A stretch of DNA of 64,000 nt from Streptomyces sp. R21 (GTDB lineage: Bacteria; Actinomycetota; Actinomycetes; Streptomycetales; Streptomycetaceae): NCBI RefSeq assembly GCF_041051975.1, contig NZ_CP163435.1, positions 372,001-436,000 of the forward strand. The letters run 5' to 3'. Both the position numbers and the translations under genes were made by a program. The stretch's first letter is position 1. Each line of letters opens with the position of its first letter. The notes beneath the pieces are model-generated. The model saw nothing but the letters and a program-made list of their open reading frames with translations, had not been told where the DNA came from and made no database searches. Positions 1-7,214 of this stretch are shown here, piece after piece.

Positions 1-165
1 CTGCATGAGGCACCGCTGTCCGCCCAGGCCCGCACCTGGGACCCGGCCCCCTTCCGCGGCCTGTGCCGCAGGGTGCACGCCGACCTGGCAGGCGAGCACG
101 GGCCCGCCTTCGTGAACTGGTACGACGAGGTCACCCGCGCTTCGCGAGCGAGCCTCACCGGTTGA
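1..165 (+). CDS. C-terminal end of an unrecognised protein
   Basis: The frame is open from base 1 to a TGA at 163-165, giving the last 54 residues of a protein whose start lies outside the window. The tail is hydrophilic and rich in Ala and Arg with a W-Y-D-E motif. I do not recognise the family. A strong hairpin follows at 181-202, consistent with the end of a transcription unit. Confidence 0.55.
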   Translation: MHEAPLSAQARTWDPAPFRGLCRRVHADLAGEHGPAFVNWYDEVTRASRASLTG

Positions 166-180
166 GCGGACAGGCCGACG

Positions 181-202
181 GCCCCGGTGATTGCACCGGG
201 GC
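181..202. terminator. Bidirectional hairpin terminator
   Basis: Perfect 9-bp inverted repeat (181-189 and 194-202) around a 4-base loop, with no T-tract, as is usual in Streptomyces. It lies between the converging ends of the 1-165 gene and the 280-540 gene. Confidence 0.6.
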
Positions 203-279
203 CCCCGCGATCGTCTTCCAGCCGACTCTGCCGTCGGTGCTGACCTGCGCGGCCGCTACTACTGCGAATACCGATCCGG

Positions 280-540
280 CTAGGGGTTCATGCAGATCGT
301 CCAGGACTGCAGGCAGTCGGCATTGCACGGCTGCCAGGCGTCGTAATTGTCCTTGAGTTGGTCGCACCCTTCCTCGCAGATCTGATAGCTCCGCTCGCAC
401 GCGTTGATCAGGTCGAGCTCCTCCTGCGTGAACATCGGCGCGATGCGGTCGGCGAGTGCGGAGCGGGGCCGGCCGTGTATCCGGTACGCCCCGCTGCTGG
501 GCTGGACGGCGGCCTCGGCGCGGAAACCGGGGATGGTCAT
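280..540 (-). CDS. Small Cys-rich PGF-leader peptide A
   Basis: An 86-residue protein starting at ATG 540 with an excellent ribosome site (GGGAGGA about 8 bases upstream), which decides this start over longer upstream options. The N-terminus reads M-T-I-P-G-F-R-A-E-A and closely matches the starts of the two peptides at 2115 and 2413. Residues 36-50 look like an amphipathic helix. The C-terminal half has six cysteines at 48, 55, 59, 72, 76 and 83, spaced CX6CX3C-X12-CX3CX6C, a mirror-symmetric pattern suggesting a disulfide- or metal-stabilised helical hairpin. It is transcribed away from the CGGC protein, PatG-domain protein and protease and shares about 256 bases of upstream DNA with them. 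Inference: a substrate of the neighbouring protease, with PGF leader and Cys-rich core. Function is unknown. Confidence 0.72.
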   Translation of the reverse strand: MTIPGFRAEAAVQPSSGAYRIHGRPRSALADRIAPMFTQEELDLINACERSYQICEEGCDQLKDNYDAWQPCNADCLQSWTICMNP

Positions 541-796
541 GGTGGGTCCTCCCGTCTCGGCCTCGTGGGGCCCGGATCCGGGGGTCCGCCGGCGTGTCCA
601 CGGCGGCCCGGCGCCCTCACCTTCCATGATACGGCGCCGGGCCCGCCAAGGTGCGCGGGCGGCGGCGCGGACGCAGCCTGGAAGTGCGGGACATTGTGCG
701 TGCACGCTCATGCGCCGCAGCGGGTCCCGGTCTTCGGAGCGGTGTCGGCTTGCGGGTTCCATCCTGCGCAGACACACCGGGTGAGGAGTATCCGAC

Positions 797-1027
797 ATGG
801 CGACGGGCGAGCAACGTGATCGCCGCGAACAGACCACCAGGAGTACGCCGCGGCGAGTCCGGCTGCCGGGCTTCGTCACGGACCAGGACATCGGGCTCGG
901 CGACGCCGTCAAGCGAGTCACCTCGACGCTGGGCATCCGGCCCTGCGGCGGGTGCGAGCGGCGCGCCGCCGCGCTGAACCGCCGACTGGTCGTGTCCGGC
1001 GGGCCGAGCCGTCGGCAGCGGAACTGA
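797..1027 (+). CDS. Small CGGC-motif protein of the PatG-like locus
   Basis: A 76-residue basic protein starting at ATG 797 with GAGGAG upstream. It has a disordered Arg/Thr-rich start, an L-P-G-F stretch at residues 23-26, and a conserved-looking block G-L-G-D-A-V-K-R followed by P-C-G-G-C-E-R-R-A-A-A-L-N at residues 49-61. From memory, similar G-x-G-D...PCGGC...LN endings occur in small proteins beside other PatG-type domains; this is not verified. It is the first gene of the + strand run and ends 17 bases before the PatG-domain gene. It could be another substrate, a metal-binding helper or an adaptor. The sequence does not distinguish these. Confidence 0.65.
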   Translation: MATGEQRDRREQTTRSTPRRVRLPGFVTDQDIGLGDAVKRVTSTLGIRPCGGCERRAAALNRRLVVSGGPSRRQRN

Positions 1028-1044
1028 CCTCCGGGGAGCCAGTG

Positions 1045-2082
1045 ATGGAACAGGACCAGGACTTCAGGGGGCCGGTGCAGGCCCGTCCAACGGGAGCGGC
1101 GGAGCCATCACAAGTGGAGCAGCCGGTGCCCGAACCACTGCCGGACGGCCGGGAGTTGGCACCGGACCCAGCCTACGGCGGAGCCTGGGCGGATCCGCCC
1201 GGCCACCTCGAACCCGCCTCCGCGCCAGTCGCCCCGGCCTGCGGGTGCGGCGGTCCGGGCGCCGGCGCGGCTGAAGGGCGACAGCCGGCGGCCTCCGGTT
1301 CGGCATCGGACCAGCCCACCTTCGTCTACGCGATCGGCCAAATCGACTTCCGTTTCCCGAGCCTGGGGGTCGAGAAGGAGCTGGCGCAGGCCGTCGGTCG
1401 CGTGGAGACCTCGGGGCTGAGCGACCGCCAGACCGTGCACTCGGTCATCTCTCAGCCCGAGAACCGCTACCTCGCACGGCAGTTGTGCTACGTGCTGAAC
1501 ATCCAGGGCATCGACACCTACCTGCTGCGCCCCCGCGATCCGGGCGACGTCGCGCTGCTGGTGGACGCCGTCCGACCCGATCCGCGTCCGACGGACCTGG
1601 ACGTGGTGATCGGCCTGCGAGGGCCGTTGGCGCCGCCGTCGCTCTGCAACGGCCTGACGCTCCCGGTGGTCTACTTCGATCAGCTCTACTCCTTCGACAG
1701 CACGGAGCTGATCAGCGCGATCGAGCGGCCCGAGCAGATCCCGGCCGACCAGTTCGAGTCCGCCTCCTACGAACTCCTCAGTCGGATACTGAGTTTGGGT
1801 GACAACGCCGGCGACACCGACGAGCATCGCGCGCTCAACTACCTGGCCGTCCGGTACCAAGGGATCTACCACAAGACCGTGGAGGCGTTCGCGGCGAACT
1901 CCGCGCTCAGCGCCGTCGAGGTCTGCGACTCGCGACTGAGCGGCGCCCGCCGGATCCTCGACGTGGTGCTCTCCTACACGCACCGCCACAACGACGTCAC
2001 CGAGAAGTTCTCCGTGCGGCTCGACTGCACCGAGGAGTTCCCCTTCGTGGTGACGAAGCTGGCGGCCTACTACGACCGCTGA
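1045..2082 (+). CDS. Free-standing PatG-type C-terminal domain protein
   Basis: A 345-residue protein. ATG 1045 is preceded by GGGGAG and follows the CGGC gene closely. Residues 1-90 are Pro/Ala/Gly-rich and probably disordered, with a C-G-C-G-G cluster near residue 66. Residues 91-345 form the folded part, opening F-V-Y-A-I-G-Q-I and including R-F-P-S-L-x-V-E-K-E and an R-P-x-x-T-D-x-D-V-V-I-G motif. These match my recollection of the domain found C-terminal to the protease in cyanobactin PatG-like maturation enzymes. Here it is a separate polypeptide, while the protease domain is encoded at 2682. Likely role: binding or presenting the precursor peptides. No catalytic motif is evident. Intracellular, no signal peptide. 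Confidence 0.75.
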   Translation: MEQDQDFRGPVQARPTGAAEPSQVEQPVPEPLPDGRELAPDPAYGGAWADPPGHLEPASAPVAPACGCGGPGAGAAEGRQPAASGSASDQPTFVYAIGQIDFRFPSLGVEKELAQAVGRVETSGLSDRQTVHSVISQPENRYLARQLCYVLNIQGIDTYLLRPRDPGDVALLVDAVRPDPRPTDLDVVIGLRGPLAPPSLCNGLTLPVVYFDQLYSFDSTELISAIERPEQIPADQFESASYELLSRILSLGDNAGDTDEHRALNYLAVRYQGIYHKTVEAFAANSALSAVEVCDSRLSGARRILDVVLSYTHRHNDVTEKFSVRLDCTEEFPFVVTKLAAYYDR

Positions 2083-2114
2083 CCGGCCGCCGGGCCGAGA
2101 TGAGGTGAGCGACG

Positions 2115-2396
2115 ATGAGCATCCCGGGTTTTACCGCGGACACGGTGACCTGCCGGGGCAGTGGTGGATACCGGTCGGGGCACGGCACGCCGGCACGGGG
2201 GAGGTCGGGCGTGCTGCCACAGGGTCGAGCCGCCCGACGGGCCGGTGGCGACGTCATGCCGGGGGTGTGCGTCCGGCTGTGCCGAAATGAATGCCGACCG
2301 TTCTGCCACAACCCGCTCAGCGAGCAGTGCCACACGTGCTACTCCCCCTGCATTGATGACTGTCTGGGCTCTATCAACGATGTGGGTCTGTTCTGA
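2115..2396 (+). CDS. Small Cys-rich PGF-leader peptide B
   Basis: A 93-residue protein starting at ATG 2115 with AGGTGA at 2103-2108. It begins M-S-I-P-G-F-T-A-D and has a Gly-Tyr-Arg at about residue 18-20, as do peptides A and C. The middle is Gly/Arg-rich. The C-terminal core has cysteines at 52, 56, 60, 64, 72, 75, 79 and 83 (CX3CX3CX3C-X7-CX2CX3CX3C), nearly the same spacing as peptide C. One extra Cys lies at 13. It lies 32 bases after the PatG-domain gene and 16 bases before peptide C, so all are probably one transcript. Inference: precursor peptide with conserved leader and variable Cys-rich core. Confidence 0.75.
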   Translation: MSIPGFTADTVTCRGSGGYRSGHGTPARGRSGVLPQGRAARRAGGDVMPGVCVRLCRNECRPFCHNPLSEQCHTCYSPCIDDCLGSINDVGLF

Positions 2397-2412
2397 GACG
2401 AGGTGTGTACCA

Positions 2413-2685
2413 ATGAGGATGCCAGGCTTCACCGCCGACGCGGCGGTCTATCGGAGCCGGGGGCACTACCGCCCGGGGCCGTTCCGGGGTGGGCCGGCGC
2501 ATGCGAACATCCTGGTGCCGTCCGCACGGTCGGGCAGCGGCTCGTGGTCTCCGATCGACCCGATCTGCATCCCCGAGTGTCGCGGGGCCTGTTTCCCGTT
2601 CTGCGTGCGTGACCCTCTCAGCCGGAAGTGCCGCGACTGTTTGAGCCACTGCTACGCCCTCTGCCCGCCGGGCCCGGGCGTGTGA
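2413..2685 (+). CDS. Small Cys-rich PGF-leader peptide C
   Basis: A 90-residue protein starting at ATG 2413 (GAGG upstream). The N-terminus M-R-M-P-G-F-T-A-D-A-A-V-Y and the G-H-Y-R at 17-20 mirror peptides A and B. Core cysteines at 52, 56, 60, 64, 73, 76, 80 and 84 give CX3CX3CX3C-X8-CX2CX3CX3C. A D-P-L-S stretch between the Cys clusters corresponds to N-P-L-S in peptide B. The stop codon overlaps the GTG start of the protease gene (GTGA at 2682-2685), so the two are probably translationally coupled. That coupling is the best contextual argument that the protease acts on these peptides. Confidence 0.77.
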   Translation: MRMPGFTADAAVYRSRGHYRPGPFRGGPAHANILVPSARSGSGSWSPIDPICIPECRGACFPFCVRDPLSRKCRDCLSHCYALCPPGPGV

Positions 2686-3596
2686 GGGCGCTCGACCTGG
2701 TCGGGCTGGCGCCGCTGATGGGGCGCAGTGCCGGGCGGCCGGAGGTCGCCGTCGGATTGCTCGACGGCCTGGTCGCCGTCGGACAACCCGCTTTCGCCGG
2801 GCGGCGGTTGCGCGTTCTGCCCGGCCGGCCGGACGCCACTGGCGGGCCGGCCGAAGCCGGTTCGGTCTGCGCGACCGCCGGCGACGGTCCCTGCGTGCAC
2901 GGCAGCTTCGTCGCCGGCGTGTTGAGCGCCGACCGCGCCTCGCCGTCGCCGGGCATCTGCCCCGACTGCACCCTGCTGATCCGTCCCATCTTCGCCGGCC
3001 ACCGCGCCAACCCGGTTGCCGTACCGGCCGGTTCTCCCACCCCGCTGACCGCCTCGGCCGAGGAGCTGGCCGCCGCTGTCGTACAGGCCATCGATGCCGG
3101 AGCCCGGGTGCTCAACTTGAGCGTTGCGCCCGAGCGGCCGTCCAGCAGCGGGCACCGCGAGCTGACGGCCGCCTTGGACCACGCGGCGGCGCGCGGGGTG
3201 CTCACCGTCGTCGCGGCCGGGAACCAGGGCCGACTGGGCAGCTCCGTGCTGACCCGGCACCCCTGGACCATCCCGGTCATCGGGTACGACGGCCGACGCC
3301 GCCCGATGGGCCTGTCCAACCTCGGCGGCTCGATCGGCGCCCGCGGTGTCGGCGCACCGGGACAGGCCTTGGTGCAGCTGAACCCCGGCGAGCGCCCGCT
3401 CGTGCTCTCCGGCACCAGCGTGGCCGTCCCCTTCGTCGCCGGAACCCTCGCCCTGCTGCTGTCCTGCTTCCCGCGGGCCGCCCCGGAAGAGGTCCGCGCG
3501 GCCGTGCTTCGCGGCACCGCCCGCACATCCGTGCGGCGCTCGGTGGTGCCGCCACTGCTGGATGCCTGGGCCGCCTATGAGATCCTGCGGGGCTGA
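2682..3596 (+). CDS. Subtilisin-like protease, cyanobactin-maturation (PatA/PatG) type
   Basis: A 304-residue S8-family serine protease read from GTG 2682, which overlaps the stop of peptide C. The ORF extends 18 codons further upstream, but only inside the peptide gene. The catalytic residues are visible: Asp28 in G-L-L-D-G, His73 in V-H-G-S, oxyanion Asn181 in A-A-G-N, and Ser246 in S-G-T-S. The opening G-L-x-x-L...V-A-V-G-L-L-D-G and the downstream I-R-P-I-F resemble PatA/PatG-type proteases rather than secreted subtilisins. There is no signal peptide or propeptide, so it acts in the cytoplasm. It lacks the PatG C-terminal domain, which is encoded separately at 1045. Expected role: cleaving the PGF-leader peptides. 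Whether it also joins ends (macrocyclises) cannot be told from sequence. Confidence 0.85.
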   Translation: MRALDLVGLAPLMGRSAGRPEVAVGLLDGLVAVGQPAFAGRRLRVLPGRPDATGGPAEAGSVCATAGDGPCVHGSFVAGVLSADRASPSPGICPDCTLLIRPIFAGHRANPVAVPAGSPTPLTASAEELAAAVVQAIDAGARVLNLSVAPERPSSSGHRELTAALDHAAARGVLTVVAAGNQGRLGSSVLTRHPWTIPVIGYDGRRRPMGLSNLGGSIGARGVGAPGQALVQLNPGERPLVLSGTSVAVPFVAGTLALLLSCFPRAAPEEVRAAVLRGTARTSVRRSVVPPLLDAWAAYEILRG

Positions 3597-3660
3597 CAGC
3601 TGACGGTTGTTCAGACGACGACGCCCCGACAGTCGTCCACCGCCTGCTTCAAGCCGGCTT

Positions 3661-4110
3661 TCAGCGGTGCTCGGGGTTGTCGAAGTGGAAGCGGTAGCCG
3701 GCGTCCCTCTCGGAGCGCTGGTTGCCGTGGGCCGGGATTGCCGCGGCATCCTTGATGCATGCGGGCGAGGTGCAGCTGGTTCCACGTCATGAAGGTGGTG
3801 TTCCGGTTGGTGAAGTCGTTCTCCGGGCCGCCCGAGCCCTCGTCCAGGTAGGACGGACCCGGGCCGGCCGGGCCGGCCCAGCCGGCGCCGGACCGAGGTG
3901 GGATGACGTAGCCGAGGTGCTGGAGGCTATAGATCACGTTCATTGGGCAGTGCTTCGCGCCGTCCTGCGTTGCCGGTGATCAGGCAGCCGCCGACCCGGC
4001 CGTGATAGCCGTGCTGGCCGTGTTCGTTGAGGATCGAGGAGCAGGCGTACAGGCGCTCGATGACGCGCTTCATCACTGACGAGTTGTCCCGCAGGCCGAA
4101 CGCGCCGCGG
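3661..4110 (-). pseudogene. Flavodoxin-family NAD(P)H oxidoreductase remnant
   Basis: Minus-strand reading gives blocks typical of this flavodoxin family: a D-N-S-S-V-M-K-R-V-I-E-R-L block, a G-R-V-G-G-C-L-I-T-G-N block, then after a frameshift near 3955 an M-N-V-I-Y-S-L-Q-H-L-G-Y block and an E-N-D-F-T-N-R-N-T-T-F-M-T-W-N block. A further frameshift near 3770 leads to a G-N-Q-R-S-E-R-D-A-G block ending in TGA at 3661. The N-terminal third is gone or unrecognisable. At least two frameshifts make it a dead gene. It followed the DsbA-like and SnoaL-like remnants in one operon. Confidence 0.7.
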
Positions 4111-4202
4111 CCGGCTGAGTTCATCCCCGGTGAGGACGGCGGCTCCGGCGGTGCCGATGGCCGGCCGCCCCACCCACTCATGGCCGCCGGCATACCTTTC
4201 CC

Positions 4203-4296
4203 GGACTGGCCCCTGGAACGAGTGCGCCGCGTCGAGGCGGCGGTTGCCGATCAGGGTTCAGGGGCAGGCGTGGTCCGAGAAGGTCTCGATCTTCAG
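4203..4296 (-). pseudogene. DsbA/FrnE-like oxidoreductase fragment
   Basis: About 30 codons on the minus strand read L-K-I-E-T-F-S-D-x-A-C-P, a stop, then L-I-G-N-R-R-L-D-A-A. This matches the start of DsbA-family (FrnE-like) proteins, where the C-P-W-C active site would sit; here a TGA replaces the Trp codon and the second Cys is lost. It overlaps the end of the SnoaL-like remnant, consistent with former operon coupling. The rest of the gene is absent. Confidence 0.5.
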
Positions 4297-4759
4297 GCCG
4301 GCTGCGTGCCGGTGCTGATCTGTTGGGTGAGCTGGAGCAGTTCTTCGACGTGGTAGATCTCGGTGATCTTGCCGTCGACAACGCGGAGGATGTCGGTGCC
4401 GGTGATGTCGACCGGGTTGCCGCTGGCGGCGAACCCGAAGGCGTCTCCGGTGTGGGTCCCGGTCATCCGCCAGTGGAGGACAACCCAGCCGCCGGGGAGC
4501 TCCTGCTGAACAGGATCCGGTGCTGCGTGTCGGTGAATCCGTCGCGGACCGCGGCGATCAGCACTCGCATGCCGTCGAGGCCCGAGGCGGCGCCGTCAGC
4601 GGGGTTGTGGTCGATCACGTCGGTGGCGAACACCTCGTCCGCCCCGGCGACGTTGCCGGTGTCGTAGAGCTCAAGGTTGCGCGCGGCGACCCGCAACGCG
4701 GTGGTCGTGGCCGAGCGCACCATCTCGCTCGCGGTGTTGGCCGTACTGATCGCGGTCAT
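4293..4759 (-). pseudogene. SnoaL-like ester cyclase family gene, frameshifted
   Basis: From ATG 4759 (GGAGG five bases upstream) the frame gives a SnoaL/NTF2-like start with L-E-L-Y-D-T-G-N and A-T-D-V-I-D-H-N-P. Around 4480-4500 the frame breaks, and the adjacent frame continues with G-G-W-V-V-L-H-W-R-M-T-G-T-H-T-G and I-T-E-I-Y-H-V-E to a TGA at 4293. Together they make a roughly 155-residue ester-cyclase-like protein with one frameshift. It is divergent from the HxlR regulator at 4847 and was probably its target. Confidence 0.7.
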
Positions 4760-4807
4760 GAGGTCCTCCATGGCGTGGGGTGCGGGCTGCTCCGGCTATA
4801 GCTCCCC

Positions 4808-4825
4808 GAGGGAATCAGTTCCCTC
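4808..4825. promoter_or_regulatory. Palindromic operator candidate between HxlR and decayed operon
   Basis: Perfect 7-bp inverted repeat (gagggaa / ttccctc) with a 4-base spacer, 22 bases before the HxlR start and about 50 bases before the SnoaL-like start. HxlR regulators usually bind such dyads in divergent promoters. Binding is inferred. Confidence 0.5.
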
Positions 4826-4846
4826 AAATGAACCAATGGGGAGAGC

Positions 4847-5197
4847 ATGAGTGAGCTGGATCACCCTTTGCCGGAATGTCCGATCGCCCGATTCCTGACC
4901 GTGCTGGACGGGCCCTGGGCGACGCTGATCGTGAGGGAGCTGCTGACCGGCCCGAAACGCTTCACCGAGCTGCGCGCCGGACTTCCGGGGATCAGTCCCA
5001 CGACCCTGTCCTCACGGCTGCGACGATTCGTACTCCTAGGGCTGGTCACCCGCACGGCCTATCCGGAGATCCCGCCCCGCGTGGAGTACGAACTCACCCC
5101 GGCAGGCGCACGACTCGAGGTCGTGCTGGCCACCATGGGCGCCTGGGCCGAACAAGACCTTCCCCGCACAGGCGCGTCCCTCATCGAAGATCGGTAA
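4847..5197 (+). CDS. HxlR-family transcriptional regulator
   Basis: A 116-residue winged-helix protein starting at ATG 4847 with GGGGAG just upstream. It has the HxlR features C-P-I in the N-terminus, W-A-T-L-I-V-R-E-L-L-x-G-P-K-R-F-x-E-L, I-S-x-x-T-L-S-x-R-L and the P-R-V-E-Y-x-L-T wing. The DNA-binding parts are intact. Proteins of this family often sense redox or reactive aldehydes. The former divergent operon encoded DsbA-like and flavodoxin-like redox proteins, which would fit, but that operon is now broken. It may be an orphan regulator. Confidence 0.88.
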   Translation: MSELDHPLPECPIARFLTVLDGPWATLIVRELLTGPKRFTELRAGLPGISPTTLSSRLRRFVLLGLVTRTAYPEIPPRVEYELTPAGARLEVVLATMGAWAEQDLPRTGASLIEDR

Positions 5198-5857
5198 CCA
5201 GGACCCGCCGACTGGGCGACCGAAACAGTGCCTGACAGGGCATCTCAGGCCGAAAGGGCGGCTGGCTGGCGCGGTTTGGAGAATCCGGGCCCACAGACAA
5301 GCACTGACGCAGCGGCACAGTGACATCGATTCCCATGGACATTGATCATAAAAACGCGCGCCAGGTGACTCCCGAACTCAGGTCGAAACGATATCCACGG
5401 AAGTGACACAGCCAGACACCCGCACAGCAGGGTCCAGCCAACTTCTATTCAGTCCGCCCAACTGAACACAAGGACTTGACAGGGAACGTGAAGTCGGCGA
5501 TGGCCCAGTCCCTGCTGGACCACGGCCGGACCGGTTCCTTCGCCTTCCCACCGCCGATCGGTTCGCTGCTGGACGTGGATCTCGAAGACGGCGTTCTCCT
5601 GCGGGTCCATATGGTCCGGGTGACGAGGATTCCGGCGTGTGTAGGGCGGCCCCGCTTCTCAAAAAGCGCGTCCTGCTCATCGTTGCCTCCCGACGCTCAC
5701 ACCGTGTCATACACGCGAGCGCCTGATGTGCGGACGGCTATCGGCGTCAGTCGTCGATCAGTGAGAGATATCGGGCGTATTGGGTGTCGGCGTTTTCCGG
5801 TTACGGACGAGGCTTCCTTCTTCCATGCGGTAGGTGCGCTCGGGATCGCCCTTGAAG
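5198..5857. other. Stretch without a recognisable gene
   Basis: An open frame on the + strand from about 5488 contains no family motif I recognise, and it runs into the IS256 remnant. The stretch near 5335-5360 is the most AT-rich part and could hold a promoter. Otherwise nothing is seen. Confidence 0.4.
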
Positions 5858-6036
5858 GGCCCGACCCCGCCGCCCTTGACCGGATCGCCGCCGCGGTCCT
5901 GGCCGAACTCCACGACGAATGGCAGGTCTTCGACCGCCGCTACCTCTCCGAAGCCTCCATGGCCGAGCTCTTCACAGACAAGCGGACCCGACAGCGGCAG
6001 GTCCCTACTCAACCGGAACCAAACGACCTCGACTGA
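5858..6036 (+). pseudogene. IS256-type transposase C-terminal remnant
   Basis: The last ~55 codons match the end of the remnant at 57515-57944: A-A-L-D-R-[IL]-A-A-A-V-L-A, D-E-W-Q-V-F and L-S-E-A-S-M-A-E-L-F occur in both. The N-terminal ~350 residues expected of an IS256 transposase are missing. The stop is TGA at 6034. Confidence 0.6.
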
Positions 6037-6058
6037 CTACACCAGCCGGCGGGACCCA

Positions 6059-6202
6059 TCCGTCGTGTTCGAGCGCGACCGGATCGTCGAGGAAGGAACC
6101 TTCAACTCGCTGCTCGCGGCCGGCGGGCTGTTCGCCGAGCTGTACAAGCTGCAGCAGGATGACCCTGCAACTCTCGACGAGGGAGAAGGGGCCTTCTCGT
6201 GA
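6059..6202 (+). pseudogene. C-terminal fragment of an ABC exporter ATPase
   Basis: About 47 codons encode D-R-I-V-E-E-G-T-F-x-x-L-L-A-x-G-G-L-F-A-E-L-Y-K-L-Q, the characteristic end of a fused membrane/ATPase ABC transporter (region after the H-loop). The Walker and transmembrane parts are absent; the upstream side is IS256 debris. The TGA overlaps the GTG of the next gene. Confidence 0.65.
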
Positions 6203-6944
6203 TCCATGCCGGACGCGCCGCGCTGGTTCGTACGCTCGCCGACCTGGCTGCGGCCGCCGGCAAGACGGCAAGACGGCAAAGACATTCAGCAACCAGAAGC
6301 AGCACAAGCAGCCCGGGCATCCGGAGCCGATCAGCTCGCCGCGGGCGCGAGTGCTGCTGTGGGACGGCGAGCAGATCGACGCCTACGCAGCGGGCCGGCC
6401 CATGCCGCCGCTGCCGGTGCAGGACAGTCCGGACAATCTGCTGGACCGTAACGAGTCCGCCGACCTGGCCGGCGTAGAGCCTCGCACATGGGACCGGTAC
6501 GCCAACTTGCCCGGCATGCAACCGCGGCCGGATCCCGTCGTAGTCGCCAGCATCGAGCACTGGCGACGCGGCGACGTCCTGGAGTGGCTCGCTGCCCGTC
6601 CCGGCCCCGGCTCCTCCTCTGGCCGGCCAGTCGGAAGCCGCGACACAGTGCCCCGTGCCAGCACCCCGGTCCGGGCAGCCGAGCTCCTGGAGCACGAACC
6701 TGCCATCACCGCCGCCCAGGCAGCCGCCAAGTTCGGCGTCACGGCCGACACGGCACAGCGCGCCCTCTCCCAGGCGCGCGCCGCCGCGGTCAGCCGCCTC
6801 CCGCAAGTCGAGCCCGACCTGACCGCCGACGACGTCCACAGCCGTCTCGGATTCCCCGTGTGGGCAGCCGAACGCGCGCTGAACGCGGCCAGGATGCCGT
6901 CGGACACGGACACAGGGAAGGCGCCCGGCCCCGAGACCTCGTGA
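6199..6944 (+). pseudogene. Helix-turn-helix DNA-binding protein, frameshifted by a tandem repeat
   Basis: From GTG 6199 the frame begins I-H-A-G-R-A-A-L-V-R-T-L-A-D-L-A-A-A-A-G-K. It is then disrupted at 6259-6283 by three tandem copies of ggcaagac/ggcaaagac. The main frame resumes with R-V-L-L-W-D-G-E-Q-I-D-A-Y, L-L-D-R-N-E-S-A-D-L-A-G-V-E-P-R-T-W-D, I-E-H-W-R-R-G-D-V, and two more helix-turn-helix-like blocks near the end. This resembles Streptomyces multi-HTH proteins that read a cargo site and use excisionase-like motifs. A single repeat copy would restore the frame. It may be phase-variable or simply dead. Confidence 0.6.
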
Positions 6945-7214
6945 GCCCCAGGAAGAAGGGTCAGCGGCCCTCCACACCAACCGCCGCCTGGCAGCCTGAC
7001 TACCAAGGGAGATCATCGAACCCAAACAGGACGCCAACCTCACAGCGCTCGCTTCCGAAGGAGAGCCCGGCAGAAGCCAGCACCGAGACCACCACCCACC
7101 AGCCCTGACCCCATCCCTCCCTCCTTCTTCTCTATCGGCGCGGGCAAGTGGTAGCAAAGGGAATGTCGCACCCCCGACCACTCCTTCTCCCTCTGGTGAC
7201 CTGCACCGGCTCCC

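Noticed and set aside
280..3596. Interpretation of the first locus as a lanthipeptide, thiopeptide or true cyanobactin cluster
   Set aside because: No LanM/LanB, YcaO, radical SAM or prenyltransferase is encoded here, and the peptides lack cyanobactin core repeats. Only a PatG-like proteolytic system can be supported.
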